A stretch of 13,768 nt of DNA from the NCBI GenBank assembly GCA_902797455.1, contig CADBTE010000262.1:1-13768 (forward strand). The letters run 5' to 3'. The translations under genes and the position numbers were made by a program. Origin of the DNA: an uncultured Planctomycetota bacterium. GTDB taxonomy: Bacteria; Planctomycetota; Planctomycetia; Pirellulales; Thermoguttaceae. Shown here piece by piece: positions 7,713 through 13,768 of this stretch. Each line of letters opens with the position of its first letter. Within the stretch, counting starts at the first letter, position 1. The notes under the pieces were generated by a model that had not been told where the DNA came from, ran no database searches, and saw only the letters and a list, made by a program, of their open reading frames with translations.

Positions 7713-9331
7713 ACCTCGATCACGACGCTTTCGGCCACCTTGTCTTCAATATTGGGCCGGAAGAGGGTCAAAATCAGCAGCGGGAGGAACCACCCCATAT
7801 AGAGCCCTCCCTCGTGTCCCATCCAGAACTGCGCGCCGAGCATGACCAGGGCGCTGCACGAGAGCAGATTGGCCAAACTTTTGCGCGACGGCCAGATCAG
7901 CAGGCCGAAGACGGTGACCATGAACAGGGCGATGACCGGGATTCGGTAGTTGGTCGAGAAGAACGCCCAAAGCCCCGTGGCGTCGGTGACACACATCGAG
8001 TGCTTTCCGAACATCGCCGCCAGCTGTTCGGCGTAACCGATCTCCGAGACCGGTGAAAAGAGCAGAAGCAGTCCCATCATCAAAACGGCGGAAACCACCC
8101 CGATGGTGAATCGATGGGATCCTCGTTTCCAGTAGAAACTGTACCACAGCGGCAGCAGGAAGAACGGGTAGAAGATCAGCGAACCGGCCAGTCCGATCAG
8201 GAAGCCGGAGAAGATCGGGCGCCGATAGATCGCCACCGCGAGGACCAAGAGCATTCCCGGAAGAAAGTGATCGACACGTCCGGTCATCTGATTTACATAC
8301 GGCAGGAGCAGATAGATAAGCGCCGCCGCGGCGCCGCACTTAAAGTTCCCGAAGTGGCAATGCCCGATAATAATCAGCCCGGCGGTAATGCCGAATTGGA
8401 TCAGGACCACGAGAATGATCAGGAACGTATCGTCCATCTGCGAGGGCGTTTCCAACGCTTGGCGGTTTTCTTCCTCGGTGATCATCTGGTTGAGTGTTTT
8501 AACGTCGGGCGCGCCGGTTGATTGATGGGGGACGTCAGTCTCCTCCGGTTCGGTCGCCAGAGGAACCTGAGTGGGGAATTCATCGGCCAGCGCGGCGAAT
8601 TTTTCCGTGATGATTCCCTCAGCGAAGGGGAGCATCGCGTCGGTCTGCTCGTCGGCGATCGGGGAATCGATGACGCGGGCCTCCTCGGTCTCGGGTTTTC
8701 CCGTGAGGGTTCGGCTTAAAAGGGCGCTCAAATCGCGAACGAACGAGTTGTTTCGCCGTTCGTTCGGATCGACTTTCACTGACTGATTGGGATGGGCCGA
8801 GAGAATCTCTTTGCGGATTGCCTCCGACGGTGTAAAGACCTTATTGACCCGTTCGGCGAAGAGTTTGAAGGGAAGGTAGCCCGGATCGAGCGACAGTGGA
8901 CGATTTTGCGAGTTTTCCATATCCCGAATCGAAAGGATCTGTTCCAACCGGAGGGTTCGGCCGGAACTGAGCCGGTCGCCGCGGTAATAGATCAAACTCG
9001 GGATGAGGAACAGAAGCATCGTCACCAGGCCAAAGACCAGTCCCGAGGTCGCCAGGTTCGGCTCCAAGAGCGGCCGTCGTACCAGGAAGGAGTCGAGCCA
9101 CAGGCGGCAGAAGAAAAGAAAACCGACGACGTAGATCCAGATATAGCCGTGGTAGTTGTCTCCCATCGCCAGGTAGAGAAGCCCGGGCGAGAAGAGGATC
9201 ACGGCGATCAAGTCGAAGTTTCGAATCGACAAAAGCCGATTGAATTTAAAGAAAGTGACAATGATGATCAACGCCGACAGGTAAAACCAAGTCGTCGGAA
9301 GCATTTCATACTGAAACAGTGATGTCGGCAT
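7709..9331 (-). CDS. Polytopic membrane protein, possible GT-C/GT87-like glycosyltransferase
   Basis: A 540-residue protein with about four hydrophobic helices at the N-terminus (about 14-29, 40-56, 62-78, 96-116), a long polar and acidic stretch (about 117-300) and seven to eight more helices (from 302 to 525). The segment around 350-405, VDHFLPGM then RRPIFSGFLIGLAGSL and FYPFFLLPLW, resembles in order and spacing the polyprenyl-phosphate-sugar transferases of the GT-C/GT87 (DUF2029) type, with Arg pairs, a Gly-rich helix and a Pro-rich helix end. I see no proven catalytic Asp, although D58 sits in an early loop, so the family call is tentative. The 184-residue polar insertion is unusual for that fold. 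The ATG at 9331 has only a weak GGGA upstream; a start at 9304 is possible. It is the last gene of a probable three-gene minus-strand operon, 79 bp after the BRCT/MerR/TPR gene, and overlaps aroC by four bases tail-to-tail. Confidence 0.85.
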   Translation of the reverse strand: MPTSLFQYEMLPTTWFYLSALIIIVTFFKFNRLLSIRNFDLIAVILFSPGLLYLAMGDNYHGYIWIYVVGFLFFCRLWLDSFLVRRPLLEPNLATSGLVFGLVTMLLFLIPSLIYYRGDRLSSGRTLRLEQILSIRDMENSQNRPLSLDPGYLPFKLFAERVNKVFTPSEAIRKEILSAHPNQSVKVDPNERRNNSFVRDLSALLSRTLTGKPETEEARVIDSPIADEQTDAMLPFAEGIITEKFAALADEFPTQVPLATEPEETDVPHQSTGAPDVKTLNQMITEEENRQALETPSQMDDTFLIILVVLIQFGITAGLIIIGHCHFGNFKCGAAAALIYLLLPYVNQMTGRVDHFLPGMLLVLAVAIYRRPIFSGFLIGLAGSLIFYPFFLLPLWYSFYWKRGSHRFTIGVVSAVLMMGLLLLFSPVSEIGYAEQLAAMFGKHSMCVTDATGLWAFFSTNYRIPVIALFMVTVFGLLIWPSRKSLANLLSCSALVMLGAQFWMGHEGGLYMGWFLPLLILTLFRPNIEDKVAESVVIEV

Positions 9332-9410
9332 AGATATCGATTCCCACTTCTCGCGTTTAATTGCCCTGACAAGCGGTGAGGTTTTTCACCATCCCCCCCG
9401 CGCGGCGCTT

Positions 9411-10754
9411 TTACAATTCCGTTTTCTCCTCGATTGCCGAGAGCATCTGATCCAATTCCTTTGCCCTGGTGGAGCACGGGTCGCGCTGGCGAACAAAGAG
9501 GAGGTGTTCCCGCGCTTGACGGTAATCCTCCTTTTGGAGCAGGAGTCGGCCGAGCTCGAAATGGATATCGAGGTAGTTCGGATCGATCGTCAGCGCTCCG
9601 CGGAACAGTTCGATCGCGTCGTCGTATGCTCCCTGCCGCGCCAAGACACGTCCCAAGCCCGCTCTTGCCTCAAGGTGGTCTTCTTCCGTTTCCAAGACCA
9701 CATAGTAACGCTCGCGCGCGGCGGACCAGTCCCCTGTCTGCGCGAAGAGCTCGGCCAGCAGGAAAGATATCCCCACATCGGCCCCGCCGCCGCACAGTGC
9801 CAGACGGCAGCAGCGAATCGCCTTCTCGAGCTGTCCGGCCTCGGCCAGGTTTCGGGCTTCTTCGCACAGCGCGACCACGTGACGGCCGATTTCTCGCTCA
9901 AAGGCCTCGATCTCCTCGGCCCCCAGTGCCAGCTTCCTCGCGCGCGGAAGCGCGAAGAGTTCCCCGACGAAACGAAATTCCGCCGGCGCGTCTTGATCGG
10001 CGCTCTGGCCGACGGCCGTTGATGGGGCCTCTTCAGCGTGCTCGTCGAGATCCAACTCAAAGAAACGCTGCCCCTGGGCGTCGTACAGACTGTCGTCCTC
10101 CGGCATCAGAACGGTTCGGCCGTCCGAGCCGAGCCGAAGCCGCGGCAAAATCGGTTCGCTGTTTTTATGCCGCTGCTCGAACCGCTCGATCATTCGACGG
10201 AGCTTCTCGGGCTTGGTTCCCGCCGCCTCAAATATCTTGACTCGATTGGCCGCCGGTATCGATTCGGCGTCGAAGTAAAGGAGGCGTCCCACCTGACGCA
10301 CCGAGGTGAGCAGACCGAGCCGGTGCCATTTTCGAATGGAGGTCAGCCCAACTCCGGTCAGCTCAGCGAGCATCGCCGCGGTGTACAAAGGGCGGTCTTG
10401 CGTCGGTTCCACCCCGGTCCCAGGCCTGCCGAGAATACGGTTCAGTTCGGTTTCGGTGATCGTTTTTAGCTCGCCCCGTTCAAAGGAACGGCGCGTCGCC
10501 GCGTTGAGCCACTGAGACAGTTCAAGCCAGTCGGTCCCCAGCAGGGTACCCTCGCCGAGGACAATCAGGTTGACGTCGGAGAAGACCGAATCGACGATCT
10601 TTCCCCCCGCCGCGCGAATGAGACGTTCGGTCTGTTTGCGGGTAGCCGCGGCAAAGCGCCCGACCAGCAGAACCCTGCGGCCGAAAAGTGCCAAACGCTC
10701 CTGTGATTCGGGGGAAGACGCCTGAGAGATCGGATCCGGCTGATTCGTTTCCAC
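9411..10754 (-). CDS. BRCT - MerR-type HTH - TPR fusion protein
   Basis: A 447-residue protein starting with GTG at 10754 (weak AAGG nine bases upstream). Residues 22-109 look like a complete BRCT domain: FGRRVLLVGRFAAATR, the RLIRAAGGKIVDSVFSDVNLIVLG core and a final helix after GELKTITETEL. Residues 122-190 read as a MerR-type winged helix-turn-helix: YTAAMLAELTGV, then TSIRKWHRLGLL, the wing VGRLLYFD and following helices. A polar linker (about 200-255) leads to three or four TPR units (about 290-432); the clearest contains ALTIDPNYLDIHFELGRLL. The MerR half suggests DNA binding; bacterial BRCT domains are best known from NAD-dependent DNA ligase, where they aid DNA and protein contacts; TPRs bind proteins. 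No dimerisation coiled coil or effector domain of classical MerR regulators is evident. It lies 44 bp after the LysM protein gene and 79 bp before the membrane-protein gene. Targets are unknown. Confidence 0.88.
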   Translation of the reverse strand: METNQPDPISQASSPESQERLALFGRRVLLVGRFAAATRKQTERLIRAAGGKIVDSVFSDVNLIVLGEGTLLGTDWLELSQWLNAATRRSFERGELKTITETELNRILGRPGTGVEPTQDRPLYTAAMLAELTGVGLTSIRKWHRLGLLTSVRQVGRLLYFDAESIPAANRVKIFEAAGTKPEKLRRMIERFEQRHKNSEPILPRLRLGSDGRTVLMPEDDSLYDAQGQRFFELDLDEHAEEAPSTAVGQSADQDAPAEFRFVGELFALPRARKLALGAEEIEAFEREIGRHVVALCEEARNLAEAGQLEKAIRCCRLALCGGGADVGISFLLAELFAQTGDWSAARERYYVVLETEEDHLEARAGLGRVLARQGAYDDAIELFRGALTIDPNYLDIHFELGRLLLQKEDYRQAREHLLFVRQRDPCSTRAKELDQMLSAIEEKTEL

Positions 10755-10798
10755 GGATTGAGGCCTTTGCTTTTGGGCGGCGCTTTGAGGTCGGCGTC

Positions 10799-13768
10799 TT
10801 ATCGATGCGGCGGCAGGTAGATCACGGTCCCCGGGGGAATGCTGCCGGCTAAGTTCTTATCGGGATTGATGTTGCGGATCTCCGCCCAGCGTGTACTGTC
10901 TCCCAGCTCCGACTCGGCGATCGTCAGCAGGTTGTCGTTCGCCTTCGTCGTATAGGTGGTGTAGTTTCCGCCGGCGTTTGGATTCCCCGTATTCGCTTGG
11001 CTGTAGCCGTTTTGGTTATAACCGCCGTTGGGATTGTATCCGTTCTGGACGTACCCATTGCTGCTGTAGCCGCCCGCGCTGCCGCTGTTTTGGCTGTACC
11101 CGCCATTGTTTGGGACATTGTTGCTGTAGCCGTTGTTTTGGGGGTAACCGTTATTCTGCGGGAAGTTATTATTCTGCGGGTAACTGTTGTTCTGCTGGAA
11201 ATTGCTGTTCTGCGGATAACCGTTCGGCTGGGCATAGCCGTTGTTGGGCGCGGACATGTCGTTCTGCGGATAGACGTTCGGCTGAACGGTATTGTTGTTC
11301 GCGTAGGCGTTGGAATTCGGCGAGACGGTCTCACCTGCGGCGGAATATTGGCCGAGCAGCGAAGACTGATGAATCGTCGGATCGGGGAGCGAAAGCGACG
11401 TCGCCCCACCCATCCCGGCGGCCGGCTGAGCCGAGCCGTACGAAGAGGGAGCGACCGACTGCGGGGCCGCCTGCCCCAGTGAACCTTGGCCCAGTGAACT
11501 TTGCCCCAGTGAACTTTGGTCCAGCGAGCTTTGTCCGAGCGAGTTCTGCCCAATCGGGTTTTGTCCGAGCGAACTTTGCTCAGCGGCTCCCTGCGCCGGC
11601 AGCGCTAAGGCGCTGTGTCCGAGAGAATTTTGTTCGAGCGGGTTTTGCGCCGGCGGGGTTTGCCCGAGCGAAGTGGCCGGCGCCGTCTGCCCTAAAGAAC
11701 CTTGGTTCGGTTGTCCGAACGAGTTCTGTCCAAGCGAGTTCTGTCCGAGCGAGTTTTGCCCAAGCGAAGTTTGTCCAAGTGAGTTTTGGCTCAGTGGACT
11801 GGCCTGAGTCGGCTGTACCGGCTGTCCAAGGGAAGCCTGCGCCGGCTGCCCGAGGGAGCTTTGCGCCGGCTGCCCGAGGGAATTTTGCCCGAGCGAATTC
11901 TGATCAAAGGGACTGACCTGGGGCGGCTGCTGCCCCGTCGGCTGCCCGAGCGATCCTATCGGCTGCCCGCTTTGGGACTGTCCGAAGGAGGACTGCGGTG
12001 CCGTCTGAGGGGTGATCGAGTCTTTGATCTCGTTGTACTGGTTTGAGATCGCGTCGGCCGTGTTGTTCCAAGCGTTCTGCACGCCGTCGCGCAGTTCGGC
12101 GCCCTTTTGTTCGAGCGACTGGTAGACCTGCTGAGTGCCGTCTTTGATATTGTTCCAGCTCTCCTCAATCTTGGCCCCGGTCTGCTGCTCAAGCTCGTTG
12201 ATTTTATCGCTCGCCTGCGCTCCGAACTCGTTGATCTTATCGCTCGCGCTGTTTCCAAACTCGTTGAGTTTGTTGCTGGTCTTGTTCCCCAAATCACTGA
12301 GTGTATCGCTTGTCTTATTCCCCAGATCGCTGAGCACCGTGTTGGCTTGGTTCCCAATTTCGTTGAGCTTATCCTCGGTCTTGGCCAGCCCGTCTTTAAG
12401 CTGATCCCCGAGCGTCATCTCTCCCTCCTTTGGCGGCGACAGCTTCGCAGCGTCGCCGGAAGGGAACTGGAGGGTCGGGATACCGCCGCCGGCGTCTTCA
12501 GACGCCTTTTTGTTCCCGAAATCGACGACATTCGAGGATGGGGTCGACGAGGAGCTCTTCTGGGGCGCAGCCGAGGCGAGACTTCCGATCACGTCCTGTG
12601 CCGAGGTGTTGGCCTTATTGACCGTCTGTTCCAGCTGGTCCGAGACGGAGTCGGCCGCGTCGGCAAGCTTCTCTTGGATATTCTCGACCTCGTCGGAACC
12701 GTCGCGGAGAATTTCGTTCATCCGCTCGCCGGCCTCGCTGAGAAGGTCACCGGCCGAGTCGGAAAGATCATTCGCCCCGTCAGACAGATCGCTCGTCACG
12801 GCACTGGCCTTATCGGCCAGGCCGCTGGTGATGTCAGAGGCCTTGTCGGCCAGATCACTGGTGATGTCGGCCGTCTTGGACGAAATTTTATCGATCGCCT
12901 CACGCGCGCCGGCACTGACCGAATTGAGAAGTCCCTCGCCGTTTTGTTCCTTCTGAAGCTCGCTGCGAACCGCTTCGGTGATCTCCGCGCGCTTTTCGGG
13001 GGAGAGGAGAAGCATCCCCGCGTAGATGCCGACGATCAGGACCGCGGCACCCCCGCTGACGATTCCGGTTCGCTTGGCGATCTTGCGCCAGTCGCGCGGT
13101 GTCGCGCTGTCGCGGGCGAGGAGATTAGAGACGTTTTGCTTCAAGTTCTTAAGAACGCCGCTTCGGCCGGCCGATTTGGTCTTGCCGTTTGATGCCGGTT
13201 TGGCGGTTTTATTCTTCACTTTTTCTCTCACTGAACGAATCGGAGCGGCAAAGGCCTGGGTGAACCTCGCTGCGAGCTTGCGTGTCAGGGCAGCTTTCGA
13301 CTCGGCGGAGGGCTCTTGAACACCGTAGGTATCCGGCTCGTTCGAGACACCGTTCCCGCGCTGCTGGATCGCTGCCAAGTTGACCGGCTTCGCGGGGGTG
13401 TCCGCGGTGTTCGGCGCCTTTATCGTACTCGATGTCGGCGGGACCTGCTGGGGCAAGCGCGGCTGTTCCGCCCTTGCTTCCGATCGGGCGGGCCCCCCTT
13501 CCGATCGAGCCATATGCTGGCTGAGCGTGATTTTTGGGGCGTTGGAGGAGAACGGTTTTGGGGTGGAGAACGCGCTGGCTGGAACGGTCTGTTCCTCTTT
13601 CGGCTCGTCGATTTCCTCCTCGGTCTGATCCGATTCCCGGGCTTCGTCTTCTTCCACGGCGTACCCCTGCTCGTCCTCGTCGTACTCGCCGGTTTCTTCC
13701 TCCTCGGCCTCGTCCAGTTCTTCGGCCTCGTCCGGTTCTTCGGTCTCGTCTAACTCTTCGGTCTCGTC
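10799..13768 (-). CDS. Single-pass membrane LysM protein with successive repeat blocks (5' end cut by window)
   Basis: The frame is open from the right edge to a stop at 10799, at least 989 residues. A GTG at 13657 could give 952, but the 37 upstream codons continue the same acidic composition, so the true start is probably outside. Residues below count from 13657. The order is: acidic tail; Pro/Ser/Ala-rich disordered part to 120; basic stretch; one membrane helix (198-218) preceded by RDWRKIAKR, which predicts N-inside; two blocks of 11-residue repeats (about 250-345 and 415-545); SLGQ repeats (556-730); an Asn/Gln/Tyr/Pro-rich stretch (781-898); and a C-terminal LysM (900-948, with NLLTIAESELGDSTRWAEI). 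LysM binds peptidoglycan, so the protein probably links the cytoplasmic membrane to the cell wall. The 11-residue pattern recalls LEA and apolipoprotein helices. First visible gene of a three-gene minus-strand operon. Not recognised as a named family. Confidence 0.88.
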   Translation of the reverse strand, partial: DETEELDETEEPDEAEELDEAEEEETGEYDEDEQGYAVEEDEARESDQTEEEIDEPKEEQTVPASAFSTPKPFSSNAPKITLSQHMARSEGGPARSEARAEQPRLPQQVPPTSSTIKAPNTADTPAKPVNLAAIQQRGNGVSNEPDTYGVQEPSAESKAALTRKLAARFTQAFAAPIRSVREKVKNKTAKPASNGKTKSAGRSGVLKNLKQNVSNLLARDSATPRDWRKIAKRTGIVSGGAAVLIVGIYAGMLLLSPEKRAEITEAVRSELQKEQNGEGLLNSVSAGAREAIDKISSKTADITSDLADKASDITSGLADKASAVTSDLSDGANDLSDSAGDLLSEAGERMNEILRDGSDEVENIQEKLADAADSVSDQLEQTVNKANTSAQDVIGSLASAAPQKSSSSTPSSNVVDFGNKKASEDAGGGIPTLQFPSGDAAKLSPPKEGEMTLGDQLKDGLAKTEDKLNEIGNQANTVLSDLGNKTSDTLSDLGNKTSNKLNEFGNSASDKINEFGAQASDKINELEQQTGAKIEESWNNIKDGTQQVYQSLEQKGAELRDGVQNAWNNTADAISNQYNEIKDSITPQTAPQSSFGQSQSGQPIGSLGQPTGQQPPQVSPFDQNSLGQNSLGQPAQSSLGQPAQASLGQPVQPTQASPLSQNSLGQTSLGQNSLGQNSLGQNSFGQPNQGSLGQTAPATSLGQTPPAQNPLEQNSLGHSALALPAQGAAEQSSLGQNPIGQNSLGQSSLDQSSLGQSSLGQGSLGQAAPQSVAPSSYGSAQPAAGMGGATSLSLPDPTIHQSSLLGQYSAAGETVSPNSNAYANNNTVQPNVYPQNDMSAPNNGYAQPNGYPQNSNFQQNNSYPQNNNFPQNNGYPQNNGYSNNVPNNGGYSQNSGSAGGYSSNGYVQNGYNPNGGYNQNGYSQANTGNPNAGGNYTTYTTKANDNLLTIAESELGDSTRWAEIRNINPDKNLAGSIPPGTVIYLPPHR
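10814..10960 (-). other. LysM domain coding segment
   Basis: Residues 900-948 of the protein counted from 13657. It begins TYTTKANDNLLTIAESELGD, continues with RWAEIRNINPD and ends with a Pro-Gly turn and a strand (GTVIYLP). This fits one complete LysM of about 48 residues at the extreme C-terminus, the place expected for a cell-wall anchor. Confidence 0.88.
10964..11317 (-). repeat. Asn/Gln/Tyr/Pro-rich repeat segment
   Basis: Residues about 781-898 of the LysM protein consist mostly of Asn, Gln, Gly, Tyr, Pro and Ser in short repeats such as YPQNN and NGYPQNNGY, repeated with seven-residue spacing around 824-844. The DNA shows related 21-bp units. Composition is like that of prion-like or phase-separating segments. 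It connects the SLGQ repeats to the LysM domain. Confidence 0.8.
11468..11992 (-). repeat. SLGQ pentapeptide-type repeat (15-bp coding minisatellite)
   Basis: I count sixteen exact SLGQ tetrapeptides plus variants (SFGQ, SLGH, SLDQ, PIGQ) between residues 556 and 730 of the LysM protein, often in a five-residue rhythm such as NSLGQ. The DNA is a degenerate 15-bp tandem repeat. Runs of nearly identical units (for example around 11480-11580 and 11710-11800) suggest slippage or recombination and a length that could vary between strains. Confidence 0.88.
12173..12370 (-). repeat. Six tandem 11-residue repeats, block B (33-bp units)
   Basis: Residues 430-495 of the LysM protein split exactly into six 11-residue units with no indel: for example VLSDLGNKTSD, TLSDLGNKTSN, KLNEFGNSASD and KINEFGAQASD. 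Hydrophobic residues keep fixed positions (2 and 5), while Gly or Ala lies between polar residues. The hendecad period fits a long amphipathic helix or right-handed coiled coil as in LEA or apolipoprotein repeats. Less regular copies continue on both sides (about 415-545). Confidence 0.85.
12770..12868 (-). repeat. 11-residue repeats, block A
   Basis: Residues 264-296 of the LysM protein form three 11-residue units: DITSDLADKAS, DITSGLADKAS and AVTSDLSDGAN. Related but diverged units extend from about 250 to 345. This block directly follows the membrane helix, separated from block B by a Ser/Pro-rich linker (about 362-412). Confidence 0.8.
13697..13768 (-). repeat. Four 18-bp tandem repeats coding an acidic hexapeptide
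   Basis: Reading the minus strand from 13768, four units of 18 bases encode DETEEL, DETEEP, DEAEEL and DEAEEE. They are near-identical in DNA (GACGAG, then ACC or GCC, then GAAGA or GAGGA). The array may continue past the window. It supplies the very acidic N-terminal tail that should lie in the cytoplasm. Confidence 0.85.

Noticed and set aside
7592..9322. Several plus-strand frames opposite the polytopic membrane protein
   Set aside because: They are charged, lack domains, and mirror a minus-strand gene with clear hydrophobic helices.
10891..11916. Plus-strand frame that reads like a pentapeptide-repeat protein (units such as PVNFA, RANFA)
   Set aside because: The look arises because the SLGQ coding repeat has a 15-bp period, so its opposite strand also gives five-residue repeats. 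The minus frame continues into a membrane helix and a LysM domain and is the coherent gene.
11468..11992. CRISPR-like array
   Set aside because: The repeats are contiguous 15-bp coding units with no unique spacers.
12107..13192. Plus-strand 361-codon frame opposite the hendecad blocks
   Set aside because: Repeated Leu/Val/Arg pattern mirrors the antisense of the 11-residue repeats; no start signal or domain.

Overview
The window is GC-rich, densely coded bacterial DNA with eight protein genes, two of them cut by the window edges. I see no rRNA, tRNA, CRISPR array, insertion sequence or phage gene. The gene content suggests Planctomycetota, perhaps a Pirellulales-like lineage. The pointers are a Tat-exported Gfo/Idh/MocA oxidoreductase of the kind common there, large secreted or membrane proteins with TPR and low-complexity parts, and a lone BRCT/MerR/TPR fusion. 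This placement is an inference; no marker gene is present.

Layout. (1) Bases 1-2339, minus strand: two Gfo/Idh/MocA-type oxidoreductases in tandem (45 bp gap), the upstream one cytoplasmic, the downstream one with a Tat signal and running off the left edge. (2) Bases 2340-2722: a 383-bp divergent intergenic region with a perfect 10+10 bp inverted repeat, two GC-rich hairpins and short GGCAAGA repeats. (3) Bases 2723-5062, plus strand: a secreted TPR protein of unknown role, closed by a textbook intrinsic terminator. (4) Bases 5244-7712, plus strand: glyA (serine hydroxymethyltransferase) and aroC (chorismate synthase), 60 bp apart. A consensus -10 box for this pair sits directly against the T-run of the preceding terminator. 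(5) Bases 7709-13768, minus strand, transcribed from the right edge inwards: a very long membrane-anchored LysM protein made of successive repeat blocks (5' end outside the window), then a BRCT + MerR-HTH + TPR fusion, then a polytopic membrane protein resembling GT-C/GT87-type enzymes. The gaps are 44 and 79 bp, so these three probably form one operon. Its last gene overlaps aroC tail-to-tail by four bases.

The housekeeping pair glyA/aroC is well identified. The part most likely to be undescribed is the right-hand operon. It places a single-pass envelope protein (acidic cytoplasmic tail, 11-residue-repeat helices, SLGQ repeats, an Asn/Gln-rich segment and a terminal peptidoglycan-binding LysM) beside a predicted DNA-binding protein with a BRCT domain and a multi-pass membrane protein. 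A joint function is a hypothesis from gene order only.
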